Source: Sesamum alatum (taxonomy: Eukaryota > Streptophyta > Magnoliopsida > Lamiales > Pedaliaceae). Taken from it: DNA of 64,000 nt. Location of the stretch: assembly GCA_034509735.1 (NCBI GenBank), contig JACGWO010000012.1, positions 5,268,367 through 5,332,366 of the forward strand, written 5' to 3'. Shown here one piece after another: positions 10,622 to 22,900 of this stretch (within the stretch, counting starts at the first letter, position 1; each line of letters opens with the position of its first letter). The notes under the pieces were generated by a model. The model was given only the letters and a program-made list of their open reading frames with translations. It searched no databases and was not told where the DNA came from. The translations under genes were made by a program, and so were the position numbers.

Positions 10622-12102
10622 GGGAGAATTACATTTTTGGTCCCTCTACAGTACCACTAAAACACTTTTGGTCCCCCTTCATTCACGAGTTACACTTTTG
10701 GTCTCAATTAGATACATTTTTTAACACTTTTGGTCCATCCATCAAGTCTCCGTTAGAAGTTAACGAAAAACACACGTGCGGCGCACGTAAGGCACTTTTG
10801 GCACCAATTATTCCCATTTTTTCCCTCTCATAATTCACAACTCCATCACTCCTTACTTTCATAATCTGGCCGATTTTTTTTGTTCAAATGCTTCAAAATC
10901 ATATTTCTAACCATGAGTAGAAGCTATTCAAATGATTGACCAAACTCATTCAATTCAAGATATAGAAAAAGAACCAAACAAGAAGGTTTCTTTTTCCAAA
11001 TGAAATACTATTTTGTAGATGTGGGTTTGAGCTACCAGTAATGACGTCGTGTACGAAAGATTAACCTTGGATGGAGGTTTTGTGCATGCCCAAATTATGG
11101 GGTACGAAATTTTCTTTTGGAATTTCCAAATTTTTATTTTAAATTTTGGATCAATTATGCTTTTAAACATGATTGGCACTGTGTGAAGAATAACCCAGCT
11201 AGATGAAAGATCTGCCAGAGTCTTGATGTTAAACAAACCCGGCTTTCGATTTTGCAATCTAGCTCGAAAACATCCCGCGTAAAGTCTGTACCACAAGCTG
11301 TACATTCTGCAATTCTGATATCAAGCTGATGACATAAGAAAGGATAGCTTCTTTACAATGAAGATAGTTCGGACCTTCCATAGCTTTTTCATTCTGCCTG
11401 GAAGGCATTAGAAGTTGTCTGCGTGTCCTGATAGAAGACCCTGTCCCTGCCTTATGAACATTGATTTGCTCTCGAGTAGCTGAACTTTAGGAACTCAAAA
11501 CGGAAAAAAGACCACTATTTGAACATCAAGCTTGTGGACAAGTTGCTTCCCTTTCAGTGCTTTTACGCTGGCATCTTCGATTACATTCCTTTCTTAGGTT
11601 CACTAGAAATGTCATCTCTCTGTTCCTATCCGATATCAGCCATCAAACCCTGTCAGATAGAAGCCTACCTACTTCGTCTCATCTGTTTACCTGTTCAAAT
11701 GGCATGCCTATTGACCACCAAGCGCGAACTACCGATCCAATCCTCATGTGCGATCATATATTCGATTTCAAAAAATTACCCTATTCATGTGCATTACTAG
11801 GGTTATTTTCTTCAACAAATCATTATGAGAGAGAAACAAATGGGGGTAATTGGTCTCAAAAGTGCTTTATTGTGAAGAGCAACCAATTTGACCGTCAAAT
11901 TGCAACAATTCCCCCCCCCCCCCCCAATTCAGCCTCACGTACGTTGTACGTGTGTTTTCCGTTAACTTCTAACAGAGACTGGACGGATGGACCAAAAGTG
12001 TTAAAAAATGTATCTATTTGGGCCAAAAGTGTAATTCGTGAATGAAGAGAGACCAAAAGTGTTGTAGTGGTATTGTGAAGGGACCAAAAGTGTAATTCTC
12101 CC
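10622..12102. mobile_element. MULE-type element with long TIRs and a 10-bp target duplication
   Basis: The termini GGGAGAATTACATTTTTGG and the complement of ...CCAAAAGTGTAATTCTCCC are nearly identical. The inverted repeats extend roughly 180-240 bp, to about 10850 on the left and from about 11810 on the right. The direct repeat ATTGTTTTAC flanks it exactly (10612-10621 and 12103-12112). TIRs over 100 bp with 9-11 bp target duplications are diagnostic of Mutator-like elements. No transposase is recognisable. The interior (about 10850-11810) is less AT-rich than its surroundings and could be captured host sequence, as in Pack-MULEs; its source was not identified. Confidence 0.8.
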
Positions 12103-12413
12103 ATTGTTTTACCTATGATGAAAATATTTGCCACAATTTTTAGCTGTGGCAAATGTTTTCACCTATTTTTTGAATTGGAAGGCTGGAAGCAATGAACTTT
12201 ATTAATTGAAGTAAAGTTATTACAATTAATCATGTCGAATATCCGTATCAAGCAGAGACGATTATAGCAATCATATCAACAATATCACATAAAATAATAC
12301 CTAACTATTACAATTACAAATAGTACACACTATACAGTCGCAACGTTATCTTCCTCCACAGGGGTTAATTATATATTATCCGCCACGATTTTTTATTTTT
12401 AAACAATGGTAAT

Positions 12414-13108
12414 TGTTCACACAAAATTTCGTGTCTGCAAAAATCATTACAAGGAAAGAAAAATATGGACAAATGGAGTTTATTGATTTAAAAAGAAAAG
12501 TGAATACAATCTTTAATTTGGATGTAATCCCGTGATTCTTCCTTCTGATGTTGATCCAAGGGCTTGAAGCTTATTTTTGGACGTTGATGTGTAATCTCCT
12601 CCGGATTTGTGGAGTGAACTACGTGTCACCTTGAAATTTGGTATCAGGGCTTGAAAATATGATGTCGTGGAAGACGTGGAACCTTCGCGGTTGCAAAAGC
12701 TTCGTTGTGGCAGTGAGCTTTTAGACTTGAGTTCTTTGATTTGTTGTTTGTGTATCCTTTTGTGAGGTTGAAACCTCTATTTATAGGCGTGAGTTGAGCT
12801 TTAGCAGCTTGGGCTCACTTCCATTGGACTTTATCATTGTGGGCTTTAACATGGACTAGTTTTCTGATGGACTGCATTTTGAACATATATCTGGCCGGAT
12901 TTAGCCAACTTAAAATAATAAATTTATATTTATTTTGGATTAATCCATAAAAATACATAAGACACAAATTTAATATGGGCTTATGAACTTAATTTTTTTT
13001 TTACGATAAGCCCAAATTTATTATGAACTATCATTTTGGAACTCAATTATTAGCCAATTTATTTGGGCTTTAATTGATAATTTATTCTAAAATATTTCGA
13101 CGTCAACA
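12414..13108 (-). mobile_element. Solo LTR nested in the CACTA element
   Basis: The sequence runs from TGTT to AACA and is flanked by a perfect 5-bp duplication, GTAAT (12409-12413 and 13109-13113). A TATA box on the - strand (CTATAAATAG, near 12777-12786) suggests the LTR is read leftwards. Length is 695 bp, with no internal retroelement sequence on either side, as left by LTR-LTR recombination. The superfamily is not decided. Confidence 0.75.
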
Positions 13109-13664
13109 GTAATTAATCATAGATAAAAGCAATATTTCTTCTAGTGTAAACTAGTCACGCGCACTTTTAGTATTTTCCAAACATTTTGTCTTCATTATGT
13201 GAAATTTCTAAACTTAAAAAATAAATTTATCGAAATGAATTTGTACAGAATTAAAATTACCATTTCTCCATACTTAAAGGACTGTAATTGCAATATCTCC
13301 CTTTACATGTCCCTTGCTATTTTCATTTTTCACTGTCATATACTTCTTCAAAATATTTTATAATCTCATGAGTCATGTGTCTTCATAATATTTTTTAAAT
13401 ATTAAAAGTTTCAATTTTAACACATTTGTAAAAAATAAAATCATAATATAAAAGCTGTGAAAACCTAGTTCCGAAAGAAGTATCTATACATAAGATTTGG
13501 TATCGGTAATTTTACTTTAAAGGAAAGGTGGGGTTTTAATTCTTAAATAAAAAATTGCTGTAGTAAGTAAGATTTAGATACGGTGCCGGACAATTAATAA
13601 ATAATAAGACTTAGTGTTTAATCAATTAATTAAGAGTGAAATTGACCTTCGTCCGCACGATTTA

Positions 13665-13920
13665 TCTATACTAATATATAAAAAAAAATCATTTTTTACT
13701 AACAAAGAACGATTACTTACATAACTATACTAACTAATTTTTTGTTATGCCAATAATACCCTATGTTGGTTTTTTTTCTTTTTTTTTAAAATGTGGTGCA
13801 TTGACTTATATATATATATAATTTATAATATATTTTAAAATATAAAATATTATTTATTATATGCACAGTGAGACGATATGCCAAATCGACTAATATAAAA
13901 TATTATTTATTATATGCACA
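13665..13920. repeat. Helitron-like 5' end fragment
   Basis: The stretch starts TCTATACTAATATA and resembles 24725-25020 in order of motifs (TCTATACTAATATAAAAAG, then a TTATTATATRCAC block). The TC start after an A and the ACTAATATAAAA sequence are typical of plant Helitron 5' ends. No 3' hairpin with CTAG was found nearby, so it is a fragment. Confidence 0.4.
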
Positions 13921-14469
13921 TTAACACCCCTGAGGTTAGTTCAAATTACAGAAACAATCTCTGTCTTTTGCAAAGTTATAGCTACATCCCCTAAGGCATG
14001 TTACTGAAATATTTTTCAGGAGGTGTTTGTGTAAACTTTAACGTTAAATAGGGTGTAGTTGTAATACAATTATAACCTTAAGGGATGTAATTATAATTTT
14101 ACAAAAAAATAAAAAGTATTTGTATATTTTAACCTAAATTCAGGAGATATTACTATAATTTACCTTAAAAAAAAATAGTACCATTTCCTTGTCACGTCCA
14201 TGTAATATTGCAACCTCAACCACTCTCAATACACTATAATTCATGTACCACTCATAATATGGGCATGACCAAATAGCTCCAATCAAATATCCACATCACA
14301 CCCACTTCTATTATTTCATATTTCCCATTTTGTCCCTCTTTTATTCCTCCCTTTTCATTTATGGGGTTGGGGTCCTTTTGTCATTTCACCATCATAATAT
14401 CTTTTTCATCCCCTTCCCCAAATTTTCCATTCTTTAAAACCGGACAATATAACAATAGTCATTCATCAT

Positions 14470-14650
14470 TGCAAATCTTAAGAGGCTCGAGTTTGATCAT
14501 ACCTGAATTAATTATATAACAAGTGTAACACACTTGAGATGTAATTGGTGTATAATTCAAAAAAAAATAATCACATAATAAATATAACACACTTGCTATG
14601 TAATTGATTTAATTCAATTAAATCTCATTTGAATAAAAATTTCCCCGTCC
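14470..14650. repeat. Dispersed repeat upstream of the DUF688 gene
   Basis: Phrases such as AAGTGTAACACACTTG and TGTAATTGGTGTATAATTCAA recur here and in diverged form at about 15950-16270 on the far side of the gene. The family was not identified. Confidence 0.45.
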
Positions 14651-14748
14651 ATCATATATATTGGCCAGAACACTACAAAGCTTAAAGGAAAGTTACACAA
14701 CACAAACTACAAACACTAAACACACCACCACTTCTTCCCTCAAGAACT

Positions 14749-15411
14749 ATGGCTTCTACCAATGCCCAAAATCTCCCAAGTGAAGAAGAAACCCCTCACT
14801 CCACACCAATATTCCGGCCGTCGTCCGCCCGTCGGACGCCGTCGTTTTCATCGTCGGCCGATTCTTGTGGTTCTTCCTCCTTTAGATCATTGGCATTCTC
14901 CTTGGCTGAGGAATTCCCTCCATTTAGTCCAATTAGCACTCCTCTCAAGTTCAAAGGAATCCCATTCTCTTGGGAGAAGCTCCCCGGAATCCCCAAGAAC
15001 CAAGGCCCCAAGAAGAAGGCATACAATTCCGAGCATCTCCTCCCACTACCGCCGGCCGGAACCACCAACGCCGCCGCCAAGAAACTGCAGCTCCACCAAG
15101 AATTAGAGATCTCCCCCAAGAAGAGCAATAGGTTTCTCCAAAGGGATCCATTCTTTGCAGCTCTAGTGGAATGTTCCAAAGATGATCATGATCATCATGA
15201 TGATGAGCATGATCATCATCATCATCATCAAACCTCAAACTATGGTAATAACATTTGGAAAGGCAGCTCCAAGATCACAAGGACTTTGAGTGATAGGTTT
15301 GGATTCATAAGCATGTATGGTTCTTGCAAGAGGACATGTGCAGTGTCGGAATCACTTGTCTACCTCCCAAGACCAAGCCCACATTACCTTCTTAACCGTC
15401 GTTCGAGCTAA
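14749..15411 (+). CDS. DUF688-type plant protein, 220 aa
   Basis: A single-exon gene of 220 codons starts at the first ATG after an A/C-rich leader. Residues 71-83 (IPFSWEKLPGIPK) match the 'PF.WE..PG.PK' signature of the plant DUF688 family (Pfam PF05097), and residues 133-143 (DPFFAALVECS) resemble its second conserved block. The N-terminus is Ser/Pro-rich and probably disordered. Residues 145-160 form an Asp/His tract (DDHDHH...HHHHH) that could bind metal, though this is inference. No signal peptide or membrane segment is seen. Members of this family have no established biochemical role. Diverged copies of one repeat lie on both sides of the gene. Confidence 0.8.
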   Translation: MASTNAQNLPSEEETPHSTPIFRPSSARRTPSFSSSADSCGSSSFRSLAFSLAEEFPPFSPISTPLKFKGIPFSWEKLPGIPKNQGPKKKAYNSEHLLPLPPAGTTNAAAKKLQLHQELEISPKKSNRFLQRDPFFAALVECSKDDHDHHDDEHDHHHHHQTSNYGNNIWKGSSKITRTLSDRFGFISMYGSCKRTCAVSESLVYLPRPSPHYLLNRRSS

Positions 15412-15949
15412 GTAATCGTTCCTATGGCTGTCTGAATTATGATCAAATCTACCTACATAATTATCTATAGATATAAGAATTTTACCACTTGAATATCGAT
15501 CGATCATGTGTTCATGTTGTTACCAAAGTTTTTACTTTCAACCTGCAGGGCCTTTTTTTCTTTTTTTTTTTTTTGTGGTTGATATTTTGTTTGAATGTTG
15601 TATGTCTAATGTAGGACAAAACAAGCTGTTCCCAAGTGATGTAGTAGTAAATTGAGTAATTTAAGAACTGTTTGAGTACTACTAGGAACAAGTGTACATG
15701 ATCCTTTTATTTTTTATTTTTTATTTTTTATATATTGAGTACTGCATAAGGAACTGTACAAGGCTGTCGTATACGTAGACCGTATACAATTGCAATCTAC
15801 TGGAAATCATAGTATCCTTTCTGGACAGCATGTGACATGTTATTTGGAAGTATGAGTAAAAGTTACAAAAACCCATGTGAGAGTAAGTATAGCACTGACA
15901 ACTGGTAACTGGACAAGGAATAAAACCGAAAATTTTTACTCAAATCAAA

Positions 15950-16275
15950 TCAAACCGATTAGATGACAAGTTAATCACATGTCATGTGATTTGTTGTTTT
16001 GTTTTAACTGTACATCAATTATGCGATAAGTGTAAGAAAATTCTAGCCCAAACTTGGCTCGGCCAAACCTTAACCAATCAAATGGTAAGTACAATACACT
16101 TGCCGTGTGATTGGTGTACAGTTCAAGAAAAGTGACCAACCACATAACAAGCGTATCACACTTACTTTGTGATTGGTTTGGTCGACTAAATCTGATCTGA
16201 ATAAGAATTTTCCATAAGAATAATTACACTTATCACATGATTAATTCAAGTTCAAACTTAAACCGAACTAGAACT
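15950..16275. repeat. Dispersed repeat downstream of the DUF688 gene
   Basis: It contains several related phrases such as CACTTGCCGTGTGATTGGT and TCACACTTACTTTGTGATT, related to the copy at 14470-14650. Alternating orientations suggest a small inverted or nested repeat. The family was not identified. Confidence 0.4.
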
Positions 16276-16733
16276 TCCCGAATAACACTAATTAAAATTA
16301 TGAAATTGGTGTATATAAAACTTTTTTGGGAAAGCTAATTATGTAAGAATAAATTAGGTTCTCTACGCATTGATGTTGGAAATTGGACTTCTCTTGTCAA
16401 AGTCAAAGGTTTCCATACCCTATATGTATCTCCTCCCCCGAGTTACTAGGTCTTGACTTTTCTTGTGATCATGAGATGGTAATAAACAAAAAATGATGGG
16501 ATTAATTTGATAAGGAATTGTAATAATATTAGGTTACAATTCAAACTGAAAATCATAACAAATTTTTTAAATTTATTTGGACGATTTTAAATTCAAATAA
16601 TTTTCAACATTAATATTGAACTATATTTTATTGAACATTGATGAATTTTAAGTTCTTTTGATATGGATCAGTTATTTAAAATCTTTTCCTCAAATCCAAA
16701 TCCAACAATCCAATTGTCTAGTTATCAAAACTC

Positions 16734-16934
16734 TTGAATTCTGATCGGTGTCGGCGTGTTTTGTTATTGGGCAGAGCTACGAATCTTTTGGCTCATACCG
16801 CAACTGAAAATGCTTCACCACTACAGATCTTTTTGGAAACGCCACTTTGCCTTGAAGAAGTACTAACTTCTGATACTACTAGTTTTTGTACTCGAACAGC
16901 GACCTCCCCATTTATAATGGCATTTGATCTGTAG
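16734..16934 (+). pseudogene. Possible RNase H-domain relic of a non-LTR retroelement
   Basis: The frame reads RATNLLAHTA followed by LQIFLETPLCLEEVLTSD. This resembles the C-terminal end of RNase H domains in plant LINE polyproteins, where an Asn-x-x-AH motif is followed by a 'W/L-E-x-P...D' tail. Only the last 65 or so codons are visible and no upstream RT was found. The call rests on motif resemblance alone. Confidence 0.35.
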
Positions 16935-18146
16935 AAATAAAATGGTGACCTTTTACTGTGAAAAAACCAAAAAAAAAAAAAAAAAAGTTCTGCATTTAAG
17001 TTTTATAAATGTTTTACTTATACGGGACTGTAATATTAGCCATTTGAATTAATTACTAATAAATATTTTTAGTTTTTTTCTAAAAAAAGAAAAAGGAATC
17101 GGTTGCCACTAAAATTGGAGTATATACACTTACTAACTTTTATTTTATATTATTCATTGCTATAATATCAATACATTCAAATTCAAATACTAATTTGATA
17201 TCCTCGATCGGTATTTTAGTAAAATATTTAAATTAGTAAACTATTCTCACAATTTAATATCTACAGAATTCACCTATGAGAGGGAAAAAAGAAAACATAT
17301 AATATGGTAATATATGAGCCACAATGTCAATATAATTGAGTGGCTCCCAAGTGCTCAATCTTTTTTTATTTTCTTTTAAATTATTATTTTTTTTTTTTAA
17401 GTAATTTGGCTGCCGGCTGCTTGTTATAGACGTCAGGAGGGTCCCAATCAAATTTAATATATTCGAAATTATATTCAATTCTCAATCAATAATATTACTA
17501 ATTTTTTGTAGGCCCATTAAATTACGAGAGTACAAAACGAAATAAAAGCTTGGAATCTTGGTAGCTACAAGAAAATGGGTCAACATCTATGAAGAAAATC
17601 AGTGTCGTATTAATTATTAAGTAAAATTTTTATTGTTAATTTATATTGTTTAATATATAAAATTTATTTGTTAATAAATTTAGCAATAAAAATTTATTTA
17701 TTAATAAATTTAATAATAAATTATTTAAAATATATATTAAATAGTGTACATTAGCAACGGTAAGTTTACTTGTTAATTAACTTGATGCTGATTTCAGCAT
17801 CAAATATTTTTTTTTTTAGTTATTTAGTCATTTTTTATTGTGCTAACTAAATTTTATTATATGTATAGAAATAAATAATCAAATATCGACCCGACTTTAA
17901 ATATTTCATTTATTTTGTAAAATTAAGTACATATTCATGAAGTAGAGATATTTTACACTTTTGGGGCTTCCATAATGATGAAAGTTTGAGTGGGCATTTT
18001 TCTCTTTTTTGGCTATATAATTTTGTGCCGAAAGAAGCCATCCGAATGATTGATGTACAATAATAATTAAAATGCCCACTACACATATACATGCATTTAA
18101 TTTACCATTATTTTCCATCTTTCATAATTATTCTTTTTTATATTTT

Positions 18147-18588
18147 GGATAAATTACATCTACCTTCCCTAAAATTTGACATAATAACAAATATTCTTTT
18201 ATTATTGGAAAAATTACGAATATCCCCCTCAAATAAAAAATAATTATGTAGTCCCTAGATGAAAATATGAAAAGTACTACTTTACCCTTGTTGAATTTTT
18301 TTTTTCAAAAATATTTGAAAAAAATATAAAAAATCTGAAGGTGGGTAAAATAAATTTAATCCATAGATAATATTAGTCCATGAAAAGTTTTTAGAAAATT
18401 CTAAAAAATAAAATTATAATTCAAAAGGGCATTTTGAGCAGTTCATCACAAAAATTGGATGAAAATCTAACAGAATGAGATCGTTGTTAGACGGACTTTA
18501 AAGTCGGAGAGGTATTTGTAATTTCCTAAACAACGATGAGGTATTTGTAATTATGTCAAACTTCATGGGAGGTGGCTGTAATTTATCA
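18147..18588. mobile_element. MULE-type MITE (family A), 442 bp
   Basis: The ends GGATAAATTACA and TGTAATTTATCA are complementary. They are flanked by a perfect 9-bp duplication, TTATATTTT (18138-18146 and 18589-18597). Internal text (AATTACGAATATCCCCCTC; GAGGTATTTGTAATT) matches the copies at 19341, 25715 and 27858. Confidence 0.8.
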
Positions 18589-19340
18589 TTATATTTTTAA
18601 ATAAAGTAATTACAAACCAAAAAAAAATTAATTACCAAATATTAGACAAATATTTAGTCATACTTAATTTATTTAATTATAATGATGGTAGTATAGTTAT
18701 ATATATATATATATATATGTATTTAAAAAAGTGTTTACCGACAGAGAGGATAATTGTAGGTAAGAGTAAGCGTGGATTTTTGTGTTATAGTGTTAGGTGG
18801 AGCGTGCATGATACATGCATTGACTTTTTTTTTTTTTTTTTTTGTGGTAGGCTTTATTTATTTTCACATCTTCCATATTTATGGCAAATGGATTTTTAGG
18901 GTTCTTCTTTTCTAATGCTCCAAACATGCATTTAAAATCCACCTACCAAGCACATACTCATGAATTATACTGCCCCTATATACATCAATCTTTAAATATA
19001 AATATAATATAATAAATATACAAAAATATTCCCCGTTCCTCCCCTTCGATTAGGAAATCAGTCACTCTCTGCTTTTCGGATGAGCTCTCCTCATCGAGGG
19101 TTACTCTCTCTTGTGTCTCTCTTTGATTGGGAACGAAGCACCTTAGCCTCAGCTTTGTCAGCTCTCCTCATGCTTTTTGAGCTTTCGGGGAGTTGAGTAG
19201 GATCACTAGACTAAGGTAATTCGTTATAAAATATTATATATTACATTTGGATCTATATATCAGATGATATAAATTGTATCATAATTAAAGTTTTGGAAAC
19301 ATCATTTTTTGTATTTTTGTTCGACATAACTTAGATTTCA
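18589..19340. other. Intergenic region between two family A MITEs
   Basis: It holds an (AT)n run near 18700-18720, a T tract near 18827-18843 and, at about 19030-19215, a less AT-rich patch with CTC/TCTC motifs that stands out from its surroundings. No reading frame there is convincing, and I see no gene. Confidence 0.4.
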
Positions 19341-19769
19341 GGGTGAATTACAATGATCTCCCATGAGGTTTGACATAATTATGGATACTCTCTCGTTATT
19401 TCAAAAATTACAAATACCCCCTGAAGTTTGTAATTTTTAACCAAGGGTCTGAAATGGTCCATTTTGCCCTTGATTATTTTTTTAAAAATTATAGAAAAAT
19501 CAGCCGAGGCAAATTACATTATTGTTCATCTATGTAAAAAATGTAAGAAACCTCTCCCTGCGCATTTTTGTCCAAAAAAATTTAGAAAATTTTAAAAAAT
19601 AATTCCTTTTGCATAAGGCCATTTTGGTCAGTTCACCCGTAAAAATAGATGAAAATTGGTTATTTGTTAAACGGTAACAAACCTCCGAGAAGTATTTGTA
19701 ATTTTCAAAATAACGAGGGGGGTATCTATAATTATGCCAAACCTTAGGAGAGATCATTGTAATTCGCCC
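19341..19769. mobile_element. MULE-type MITE (family A), 429 bp
   Basis: The ends GGGTGAATTACAATG and CATTGTAATTCGCCC are complementary. The flanks TAGATTTCA (19332-19340) and TAGATTTTG (19770-19778) form a 9-bp target duplication that has drifted at two positions. Confidence 0.8.
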
Positions 19770-19945
19770 TAGATTTTGTTAATAATGGTAAATACATCTA
19801 ATATAAGAGTCTAAAGTGTCATATACAAATTCATATTATTTTTTCGTTAATATTTTGAATGTGGTTTCGAATACCAGACAATACGCGTTCAGACAGTATC
19901 CTAAAATGACATATTTTCTATATACAAATATTATCGAGATATATA

Positions 19946-22900
19946 TCTATATATATATATATATATAGCAAAACAAAGTTTGACCGCAATTGAGTTAATT
20001 TTGACTCAATACTAATTTTTGGTGATTTTGAATTTTTTAATTACAAAGAAAAAATCTAATTGGTTAGAAATCTCATATATTTTAAATTAAAAATAAATTT
20101 GCATTTATCTAAAAAAACCCTATTTTCAAAATTAGTGTTTATCTATAATAGATTCTATCTAAATTAGGATACTAATTTGAATTTATTTTATACAATTCAA
20201 ATTTCAGGATTACTTTTTTATCATAAAAATATATATTCTTATCACTAATCATTTATTTTCATTTTAATCATATATTTATTATTCACTAAACTCTTATCAA
20301 TCTCTTGATATATCTCATTCAATAAATTCTTAATTTAATTAATTAGGTAAAATCATTAATTTTACAATGTATATATTTCATCTATATTTCTATGATATTT
20401 TTTTATTGGTTCATTATTACTGATAAAGTCAGTTATTAATTTTATTCAAATTAATATTTTTTGTTTTTCTTAGTTTTTTTATTAGATTTGATTTTTAATG
20501 TTTAATTGTTATCCAGGTTTGAAAAATCATAGACCACTGTTGTTTAAAATTTATGTTATAAAATACATTTTGCCATCTTCTCCCATATGAACATCCTTAG
20601 TGAAATAATTTTGTGAATGTTGCTCTATCAAAATTTTAATGTTAAATATATTGCAAACTTCATAGGTTTGAATTTATTGCAATACAAAAGGGTGGTCATA
20701 CTTCATAAATATATGAATTTTTTAATTTCAAATTTATGTATAATTATTTTTAAAAAATAAAGACTTCTCAAAGTTAACATGATATTATATTTTTCATAAA
20801 TGTAAAGGGCAACCTGATATAGCAGTAATAGCTTATTTCCCTGATGCATTACCACTTTTTTTTTATTTTTAATCTTTTGCCTTTTGATATCCAATTTCAC
20901 ATTACTCATGTATTTTTCTTTTGCAATTTAGTTAATTTTCTTTTCTTCATCTCTTAAATATTACATGATGGAGAATTACATTATGTATTCTTATATCTAC
21001 TTCTTAAAAATTTTGCAATTCTATAGTCTATTTATTTGCTCTTATTATGATCTTTTTATTTAAATATTTACCATTAGCTAGAATAATCCGGTCATATTTT
21101 ATTTTTAATCTTATAATTTCATTCAATCAAAATCATGATTTCTCTACTTGATCACTAAATGAATATATATTTTTATCTGATAATAGTTTATCAACATCTT
21201 TCTTTTCCAATTTCAATTAGAATAAGTAAACTAAGATTTTGCATTTATTGTCCTGTTATTTAGTTTATACATTTTTATTTGTATTAAAGTTCTCAAAATT
21301 TTCAAATCCTGATCATTAAATTTTATGTTTATTTATTTAAAACTCTTATTGAACGATGGTACAGACTATATATATATATATTGTGATATATCCCCCCACC
21401 AAATTTTCTTCATCCATTTTTCTTATTTAGTGATGTTTTTGTATAGTTTTATATTAATTTTTTATTCTTAATTAGGTATCTGTTATCTTCTTTTCATAAA
21501 CTACGTAAATTTATATTTACATTGCCACTATCTATTTATTTTCTAATTTAGAAGTTCATGGTAGGAACTTCAACTTAATAGCATGAATTATTCATTAAAA
21601 AGTAATTCGATTATTTTAGAGTATTTATCATAATTATGGGCACAAACCCAACTACTAAAAATTCTTTATTAGACGTATTATTACTATTATATCTTACATT
21701 TGTAGCCTATCAAATTTTTTATTGTATATATGTATTGTTAGCATAAAATTTAAAAGTATAAATATATTTACTTTTTATTAGTTTCAATGCTAGCTGTTAT
21801 AAATTAATTTTTATGCAGGAAATTAAAAAATGATGTAATAATAATCTTTTCTTTTTCTTTAAGAAATTGGATTACAAAAGAGAAAATTTATTGTGAATAT
21901 TATTTTTTATAAGAAAATTTCATTTATTTCATAGAACAAATGTGATGGTAACTTATACTGAAAATATATTAATTGATTAAGAAAATAGATATAGTATTTG
22001 AAACTCATAAAATATTTTTTTTCAATATCTAAAATATGATAATATGCTATGGTTATTTTCAAAAGGGTAAATTACATTTTGTCATTCAAACTATGCCCGT
22101 TTTTGCACTTTGCTATCTATTTTTTATTTTTTTGACAACTTACGATCTCAAATTTGCACTTTGTCATATGTAGTCTTTTTTCATTCAAATTTTCTGACGA
22201 GAAAACATCACGTGCAGTGCACATGCTGGAAAAACAACAATGCATTGCCCTTGAATATCACATGTACACTTCATGTGATGTTTTTCGTATAGAAAATTCA
22301 ACTAGAAAACGATCATATATATCAAAGTACAAAATTTTCAAAGTTGAGATGGTAAGTTGATACGGAAAAATTTAAATGACAAAGTGTAAAAATGGGTATA
22401 ATTCGGATGTCAAATTACCCTTTTCAAAATGTTCAGTAAATAAACTTAGTAATAATTCAATATTTGAGTTTTGTATAAATAAGTTTGCACTATTATATAT
22501 AGTAAGGGGTCATTTAAACATAACATATTTTTCTGTTTAATGGCATGTCAAAAAATAAGATTTGTGAGAGTATGTATAGAGATTAAGTAAATTATTTAAT
22601 TTTATTCTATGGTCCATCAACAGAAAATGAAACCAACAAAAAGATAAAATAAAATTATAGGCAATTAATAAGTTCAATATCAAGTGAAAATAAATGAGTT
22701 GAAGTTGAAAATTCAACATGATAAAAGCAATTATTCGTTAAAAAGTAACTCGATGATATGACAGTATCTATAAATACTTAATGGGCATGAACCTAATTAT
22801 TAGAAATTTATAATTATATATGTTATGTTTGTATTGTTTCAAATTTCTTATTGTATATTTATATTGTTAGCGTATAATTTAGATATATATGTATATATTT

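Larger units (their letters stand above)
10001..13146. mobile_element. Small non-autonomous CACTA element carrying three nested insertions
   Basis: The left end CACTACAAAAAG and the right end ...TTCTTCTAGTG are complementary CACTA termini. They are flanked by the 3-bp duplication TAA (9998-10000 and 13147-13149), the length known for CACTA/En-Spm transposons. Removing the nested insertions (10089-10546, 10622-12102 with its target copy, 12414-13108 with its target copy) leaves only about 0.5 kb of the original element. That remnant has sub-terminal repeats of ACCACGAT/ATCGTGG type and no coding capacity. It interrupts the 3' flank of the duplicated ubiquitin-like unit. Confidence 0.8.
15412..18146. 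other. Gene-poor region downstream of the DUF688 gene
   Basis: It holds the 3' flank of the DUF688 gene, T/A-rich simple sequence (near 15550 and 15700), the dispersed repeat at 15950-16270, an RNase H-like relic at 16734-16934, and AT-rich DNA with A or T runs near 16965 and 17385. No gene can be supported. Confidence 0.5.

Noticed and set aside
11519..12045. Frames of 93 and 162 aa on the + strand inside the MULE
   Set aside because: They overlap in different frames, run into the right TIR and C tract, and show no domain. They may include captured DNA, but a gene is not supported.
13925..14170. Another copy of the GGG...CCC MITE family
   Set aside because: Some shared phrases are seen, but no complementary ends and no target duplication could be found, so it was not listed.
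14796..15179. 127-aa frame on the - strand under the DUF688 gene
   Set aside because: It is a shadow of the + strand gene, which has family motifs, a clear leader and stop.
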